Positions 57,790 through 64,000 of a stretch of DNA of 64,000 bases are shown here, one piece after another. The DNA is from Struthidea cinerea. Lineage: Eukaryota > Chordata > Aves > Passeriformes > Corcoracidae. The stretch's first letter is position 1. The number at the start of each line of letters is the position of its first letter. The position numbers were made by a program, and so were the translations under genes. The DNA lies in the NCBI GenBank assembly GCA_013397865.1, contig VZTI01003364.1:562237-626236 (forward strand). Reading direction: 5' to 3'. The notes beneath the pieces are model-generated. The model saw only the letters and a program-made list of their open reading frames with translations, was not told where the DNA came from and searched no databases.

Positions 57790-60700
57790 GTAAATGTATT
57801 TTTTTACCTTCATTCATAATTATATTCCTGCTCAGTAAAATTTGAAGGAGCCCTTTTCTATATACTCTTATTTGTCTGAACCTGTTTGTAACTTTCTAAT
57901 TTAAAAATTAAAGTACAAGGTTAAAGTAATCATACTAAAAGTGTCCCAGTGATAACGCTAGAAATCCAAGTCCTTATTTAACCATCCAAAAGGTTTTAGT
58001 AACTCAATGTCAGGTTTTTGTCAAGTGCTGCCACTCTATTTTGGTTCTCTCATGATCGATGTTGCCTGAATGGTAATTTCAGATGCCTCACCTGTTTAAC
58101 TTTTGCTGTAAATGACACAAGTTTCTTTTTTATGAGCACTGTGGTGATAATTTTGAACTGTGTATGTGGAAAAAATTGGAAAATGTTTGAAGGGTAACTG
58201 GAAATTTCTAATAAAAATGTTGTTAGATGATAGTAAAACTGGGTTTTAACAGGAAAATAGTGTGACTGTGTAGTCACTGTAGTGACTACACGTGGAGGGA
58301 AATATGGAGGATGTGGTGCAGTTTAGTTCTTTTTCGTTAACGTTTATATCTGTGCATTTTAAAGGTCTGGTGAAGAGGGATGTTACCCTGAACTTACATT
58401 GGTTTGTGAAAAGCGTATTGAGCATTTAGATCCAAGGAGCAGAGTTCTGAGAAAAGATAAGCCTGCAGCCACCGCTTCTGATTTCACAGCTGAAGAATGG
58501 GAAGCAATTAATAGTGAACTGATGGTACAGTATCTAATTTATAATGGTCATAATATAATCATGGTGATGTATCAATCTTCTTGTGCTTAAGTAGAATGTA
58601 ATTTTTTGATTAAAAGAGGAAATTATCAAAGGATTATGTTCCGTTTTTAAAATTATTTTCTTTCTTAATGTCAGTGAACCTAAACGGCTCATTTTAATTC
58701 TACAGATTTTTTTTTTTTTGTAGGACACATTTTATTCAAAACAGCACTATTGCTTTTTCTCTTAATTGCTTTTCCCCATTAAGAGCAGTGCTTTTTAAGG
58801 ATAATTTCTCTACTGCCTTAAGGTAAAAAATATATTATTTATTTATTTTCAGAGCTGGCTGACAGAAATGAATGAAGATGACAAGAAATCACAGCTCCTG
58901 CGAACAGACACACTGAATGAAAGACAAGATAACTTGCCTCCCATTCGTTGTTCCAGCAGCTGCCTTCCCACTAATCAGGTATCTCCAGTGTTTTGTGTTA
59001 ATTATAAGTGTTAATTACAGGTTTTTGTAAAACTGGGAGATTTTATATGTATGAACTTCTAATCATTTTGCCTTTCTTACTAGATGTATTTTGTTAACCA
59101 GAAAATAAAAACCTTTAGGCTCCCTTGCCAAGAGACCAATTCTTAAACAAAAATGCTTTCATAGTACTGGCATGTGTATTGTAATATTTTAATTCTGATC
59201 AAGAATTCACTGCCAAAGTAGATCTCCTTAAACACCCTTATTATGTTCTTTGATTCATATTTCAAAGTACTGTTCAAGCATGTGAAGTAGACTCCTTCTG
59301 GATGAAATTATGCCAGGAGATTTTCTCCAGCTGCCAGTAGGTTTTTGTTCCATGGGGCCAGTCAGGAGCTAGTCCAAAATAAACACCCTGGAACACATAC
59401 AGTGTGGATGTTAGACTCTGTGCAGCAATTGTTTTACTCTATAGCCACTTCTGTATTGGGTAGTGCCAGTGTATATGTAGCCTTTGATTCTGCTTATTTT
59501 AAACCTTGTGCTGGTACTCCCACTACAGCCACAGAGCATATTTCCTAATTTAGCCCTTAAGCAGATTTAACAAATCTTCATGACTACAGAACAAATATTT
59601 ACATTTTTTCCTGGGTTTTAGTTTCCTTATGTTTTGGGATTTCCTTATATTTTGGGGTTGGTTTTTTTTCATTTATTCATCTGCCTGAAATCAGTTTTTT
59701 CTGGCCAGCTTTTCTTGCTAATACTAAATACAGTGCTACTGAAGGGATTGGTAGACAAGTAGGTGTGGATGGGATTTTTTTCAATTGTCATGGATCACTT
59801 CAGTCTGATTCTTGAAATTTTCTCTGAAATTCTGGGACATTGCTATAAGAAATTCATTAAGCATTGTTCTTTTTGGAGGTTTGTGACTCAGAAATGTTGT
59901 GAACGAATCCTTACAGGTTGTGATATTTCTTACTAATTGCTATTTTTCATGAATAATTATGTATTAGTAAATGCCTGATTTGTGTTCCTGTGTTGTCAGA
60001 AACTACTTCTTACTGTCAGCTTGGTACATAGATATTGGACCAAGACATTTGGGATAGCTAGGCAGTCTCTGTTACATGGTATACAAAGTGGCTGGGGATT
60101 CCAGTGAATGTTTTATAAGTGGTTAGTGTTGAGACTAAGGTGTGCTTTTGTTTGGTTTAATTTGTGTTTGGTTTTTTTTAATTAATGTGTACTCTTTCAT
60201 ATTTTGCCATGTGTGTTCCTCTTGACTATCCTATTTTGCTGAGAGGGAGTGTGCCACTCTAGCTTTATCCTTGATTCATATCCTGTATAACTACTAGAAC
60301 AGAAAATGGTATAATACCATGTGAACTCAGTAAATCCAGTTTAGAATGTAAGCATAAAATGATGGAGAGTGTCTTGAAATCTAGGATACACCATGTTACT
60401 AAAGAGGATGTGTTGTCCATTCAAAGACAAAATATTTATTCACTTTTTTTTTTTCCTCCTCCTTTAAACCATACAACAGTCTTCAGGTCAAATTTTGTTC
60501 TTTTGGTCTTCAGCTTTTGTTCTCCATACAAGGTTTAGGTGTTAGCATTATTACCCAGGAAACGTAGATAGAGCTTTATGCTTTACCTGTGGTAGTGATT
60601 TCCATTCATTTTGTCTAAGTAGATGGCCTGGAAGAGAGAAGGGAAGCCTGAAATATTTTATGCAGCAGTACAATTAAATCACTACTAAATCCCTACTGAA

Positions 60701-63613
60701 TAAAAAGAAGCTGTTTGTATAGCATACACTAAATTTATACTTGTAACATGAAATCTCAAAAAAATTGAATAATATACCTAATCAGCTTTTCTTTTTTTTC
60801 TTTTTTTCTGATAAAGCTGTGTGTCATCCTACAATTTTTAAACACATTTGGCTAATCAGTTAGGACTATAATTATTTTTCAGACTGGCATAATATAATTT
60901 GTAAGTGGGATCAAGTTTAAAGTCACTGTGACGAATTCATCCTCTTTGCTAGAAAGAAATGCACAAAGCCTTCCACAATATTATGTTGTTACTTGGTTGG
61001 AGACTGTTCATCTGATCTGATGCATAAAAAGTTCAGCATTTTCAATGAATCCAATTCTGGAAATCATTGACCCTAAACCAGTGGATTGCACTAATGGGTA
61101 CAAGTTTGGTAATGAAAGCATCTTGTTTTGTCTGCAGTCAGATTTTCTTGCTGATACCTTATGTAGGTATAGTTTCAATTCACTACTGATAGTTTATAAC
61201 TCTATATAGTGTTTTCTTTTAAATGGTGTGAATCCATGGGGGGGGTTCTAAAAATGGACTGAAAAAGAGTAAAGTTTATGCAGTATCTCCCTCTATAACA
61301 CAATTTGGAAGTTTGTCTTACACCCTTGTTTTCCTGTCATGCTGCCCAGAACAGTCTTAACTGTCCACACTGCATAACTATTAATTTTGCTGCCTCATTT
61401 TGTCCAGGAGAGAACTAAAGCATGTGTTTAAAGATATTTTTATTCAAAAGAGTGTGATTTCGGCTTAGGTGCCTTGGCCAAACATGGTTTTCTAATACTA
61501 TTCCAGAAGGATTTCTGTCCTCAGATACCTCCTCATGCTACAGCCCAGGGCATGCAAAATGAATTCCAAGTTTTATGTTCTAAAAATCCGCTATGATAGG
61601 ATCTAATAGCCTTCATATTGTTTTGGATATTCTGAACTGAAAACGAACACTGGTTAGCTAACATAGAATAGTAATGTCTTAGGCCAGCACACAGGGCCCA
61701 CAGGAGAACCAAGGCCAAGTTGTGTCACCTATACTGAAGCCAATTTGTGTGTTCATGTTGGGTCCAGAAAGTGTTCACTGAGCTTCCAACCCAGTGGGAT
61801 TCGTGCATTATGAATTATGGTAGGAAGCATGACAAGCAGAGAGATTTTTTGTTTTCAAGTTCCACAGCATGCAAGCGTACATTTTTCATCCAAGCCTATT
61901 GGATGAGATGCTCTGAAATACTACTGGTCGAGCAATTCCCAACTCTGTTGGAACCACAACTTGATTACAATTATTTCAAAAATATGAGACTTGGAGTTTT
62001 TAAAATTTTGGATTTTTGAGTCAGTGTTTCTGCCTTATTCCTTAAATGTACATGCTATAGTTCTCTCCCTAAGTTGGAGTTATATTAGTATAAGTACCTT
62101 ATGAGACTTTGTTCTGAGAGTTTCAATATTTTTGCTTATTTAAATTAAGGACTTCTGGTTTGGAAAAAAAATACTTGATATTTATTAAATTAGTACTTTT
62201 GTAATATAAACCAGGATGGATATATAATGATAACTCATGTTTCAGGAAGGCATATTTAGGAGTTCCCTCTTCTAAATGTGTGCTGATCGCTAAACATATT
62301 TGTCCTTTTGTCTGCCTTCCTGAAAGACATAACATTAAGAGTAATTCTGGAGTTATATACTACAAAAGTTCGTGTAACCTAACATTATAGATAGTCAGAA
62401 GTGTTTACAGGAAGGGTCACATTTGCATTATGTAAATTGAGGTGTTTACATCCAGCTGCAGAGTTATGTCCTTGTTACAGTGTCACCACTGGTAAAGCGA
62501 GTTTACGAAGCTTCTGGTCATTTCTTTGGTCCGGTTTATCACATGCTGAATTGAACTGGTACAGATATTTGGGGGTTGTACTGTGATCTCTATCAGATCG
62601 TTTGTTTAAACCCAGAAAATTGTAAATCTGCAACTCTACAAAGATTACACTGGTCTAACTCAGTGAATGCTGGATTGCAAGGTAAGAGGAGGAATGAATG
62701 GCCAGGATAGGGTAGATAGGATCCACTGTGAAATACCTGTTTGGAACCACACCTTGCTATTAAGTATTTTGAAGTCAACAAGCAGGGAGGGACATAGAAG
62801 TAGTATAGTCTCATGACAGAGGTAGAAGAGATGCCAAAGGTGACAGCTATGGAAATAGACTCCATTAGCGTAGGAGATGGATTGAGATGCAAGGCAGTCA
62901 AATCTGATTGTCAGAACTGATTGTTGCAGGAAAGTCCTCAAGATAAATTTTGGATAAGGCAAGCCTCAGTGATGGATCTTGTCTAAAATCCAGAATGAAT
63001 GTAAATAATCTTGGAATTGGCTTCAGTGAAGTGATAAATGGTCAAAAGAAGTCCAGACACTACTTTGAAGAAATTTATTTGTAGAGTTGTTGTGAGTGTT
63101 CCAGGGACTAACAAAATCTGTGCATTGAATTCTCTTGGGAAAGGGAAGCCTAAAACCGGGTTACTGATTCAATCTCAGTGTCAAACACCTCATCACAAGG
63201 CTGAGTTTTCCCAGGACTGGGTTCTCCTTTCCTGTGTTGAAAGGATGGTTGGGAAGATGGCATCACAAGATACTAATTAGAAGGTTTTACTCAGTGCCAC
63301 TGTGATGTATAACAGGACAGTGGACAAAAAGTGTGAGACTCAAGAGCCCCTCAAATTACGATGATACGTGAAATGCATAAAGATTTTCTTCGAACCAAGA
63401 TGAATTACATTTTCAAGACTGAGCTGAGATTAGTCACAAATAGTGTTGGTTACTAGGAAAACATGTACTGCAGAAACAAAAAACCCACTGTGAATTCCAC
63501 TGCAACAAATTGTCTTACAAGGCTGGCTGTTTGTTTCTCTTTTAGAACAAAAAATTGCAAAGCAAACAAAGAAGCAAGAAAAACATACCACGGGATTACA
63601 GTGAATGGGACAA
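57650..63613 (+). CDS. SPAG1: SPAG1 (DNAAF13), 5' part: coding exons 1-4
   Basis: SPAG1 is a cytoplasmic TPR protein that helps assemble axonemal dynein arms with HSP90/R2TP-type chaperones; human mutations cause primary ciliary dyskinesia. Four plus-strand exons join in phase to about 164 residues. Conserved peptides in order: EGTTKTYQIPISHLDYKFIE, CTDVKHLEKIL, RKDKPAATASDFTAEEWE, DNLPPIR and PRDYSEWDK, all matching the human N terminus before its TPR repeats. The human protein is 926 residues, so most of the gene, including all TPR domains, lies beyond the right edge. The ATG at 57650 follows an acceptor by two bases, so the upstream exon is non-coding. Confidence 0.96.
58268..58291. repeat. 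Perfect 11-bp inverted repeat, 2-nt spacer
   Basis: Arms GTGTAGTCACT (58268-58278) and AGTGACTACAC (58281-58291) are exact reverse complements around GT, in a SPAG1 intron. Confidence 0.9.
58365..58524 (+). CDS. SPAG1: SPAG1 coding exon 2
   Basis: 160 nt, tttaaag acceptor and gtacag donor. It encodes SGEEGCYPELTLVCEKRIEH and SRVLRKDKPAATASDFTAEE, matching human SGEEGYYPELTEFCEKHLQ and SRALRKDKPAATAASFTAEE. Confidence 0.97.
58853..58978 (+). CDS. SPAG1: SPAG1 coding exon 3
   Basis: 42 codons, ttttcag acceptor and gtatct donor. It encodes SWLTEMNEDDKK and DNLPPIRCSSSCL (human SWVSEIKKEEDK and DNLPPVRGSNSCL). Confidence 0.95.
58979..63545 (+). other. SPAG1: SPAG1 intron 3
   Basis: 4.6 kb, AT-rich. 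No repeat element, additional exon or RNA gene that I can support. Confidence 0.75.
63546..63613 (+). CDS. SPAG1: SPAG1 coding exon 4
   Basis: 68 nt, cttttag acceptor and gtatgt donor. It encodes SKQRSKKNIPRDYSEWD, matching the human KKKTPRDYAEWDK segment. It ends two bases into a Lys codon, and the next exon is outside the window. Confidence 0.94.
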
Positions 63614-64000
63614 GTATGTTAAATCCCTTATATTTCAGTTTTTAATAAATCATACTTACTTGTTTAACTAGGGAACACAGTTGATGCATTTTGCAGAAAT
63701 GCAAAATTTCAAGCAAGTGTAACATTGATGAAACTTTGATTTTTCTTAATAAATATTCTGTTAAAATGTGAATAACACGTGTTGCTAATGCTGAGAACAA
63801 ATTAGTCTATACTTTTGTATAAGCTGTGTGAAATATAGTAAGTCAGCAGAAAAATAAATAAAAATTGATTACTTAATTGATGAGATTTTTGAAAGCAGTT
63901 CTAGGGTTATTTAACATGGACTTATAAATTTGGACTTCTCTAAAGCCACAGTTCTAAATTGAAAACAAAACTGATAAATACTTACTCGTGCACTGAGCCC
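63614..64000 (+). other. SPAG1: SPAG1 intron 4, cut by the window edge
   Basis: Intronic sequence after the gtatgt donor at 63614. Nothing else recognised. Confidence 0.75.

Larger units (their letters stand above)
56493..58852 (+). other. SPAG1: SPAG1 5' introns
   Basis: Putative 5' UTR intron 56493-57647, then introns 57790-58364 and 58525-58852. The second holds a short hairpin at 58268-58291. No repeats recognised. Confidence 0.7.

Noticed and set aside
1..64000. CRISPR arrays, prokaryotic operons or a novel defence-type system
   Set aside because: All recognisable features are vertebrate genes, introns and CR1 repeats; no spaced direct-repeat array or clustered intronless genes were seen.

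Overview
The window looks like avian nuclear DNA. It is AT-rich, with large introns and four discrete CpG islands. CR1 non-LTR retrotransposon copies are scattered through it, several ending in the ATTCTGTGATT-type CR1 3' end. Four genes are recognisable by translation, and their order and orientation match human 8q22.2 as I recall it: RGS22 (-), FBXO43 (-), POLR2K (+), SPAG1 (+). I cannot name the species. There are two assembly blemishes: an N run at 30603-30619 inside poly-A, and a single N at 48373.

Left part (1-24960): the 5' half of RGS22 on the minus strand, 11 coding exons covering roughly the first 610 codons. It starts from a CpG island at about 24660-24960 and runs off the left edge. 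Every exon was built by joining splice sites in phase. The one irregularity is coding exon 8, whose two recognisable halves lie in different frames. Middle (24960-38050): intergenic, with a CR1 copy, small hairpins, a G-quadruplex motif and a tandem duplication, and no gene I can support. FBXO43/EMI2 (38051-41848, minus) is complete at the coding level: four exons and 671 codons, with F-box, zinc-binding region and C-terminal RL tail. Upstream of it, to a CpG island at 47330-47930, lie CR1 copies and two unexplained exon-like blocks on the minus strand (47069-47145 and 42498-42849).

Right part: a CpG island at 50940-51330, cut off by a CR1 insertion, is the best candidate POLR2K promoter. POLR2K itself (53370-54666) is complete, with three coding exons and 58 codons. 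A further CpG island (55750-56680) contains an RFX/X-box-like dyad and precedes SPAG1, whose first four coding exons (57650-63613, about 164 residues) are present before the gene leaves the right edge.

The genes do not form a pathway. RGS22 and SPAG1 are testis/ciliated-cell genes, and X-box-like motifs in both of their CpG islands suggest common RFX control. FBXO43 is an APC/C inhibitor of meiosis. POLR2K is a housekeeping subunit of RNA polymerases I, II and III. I found no RNA genes, CRISPR arrays or novel multigene system. The most interesting leads are the unexplained minus-strand exon candidates, the RGS22 frame break and the X-box pair.
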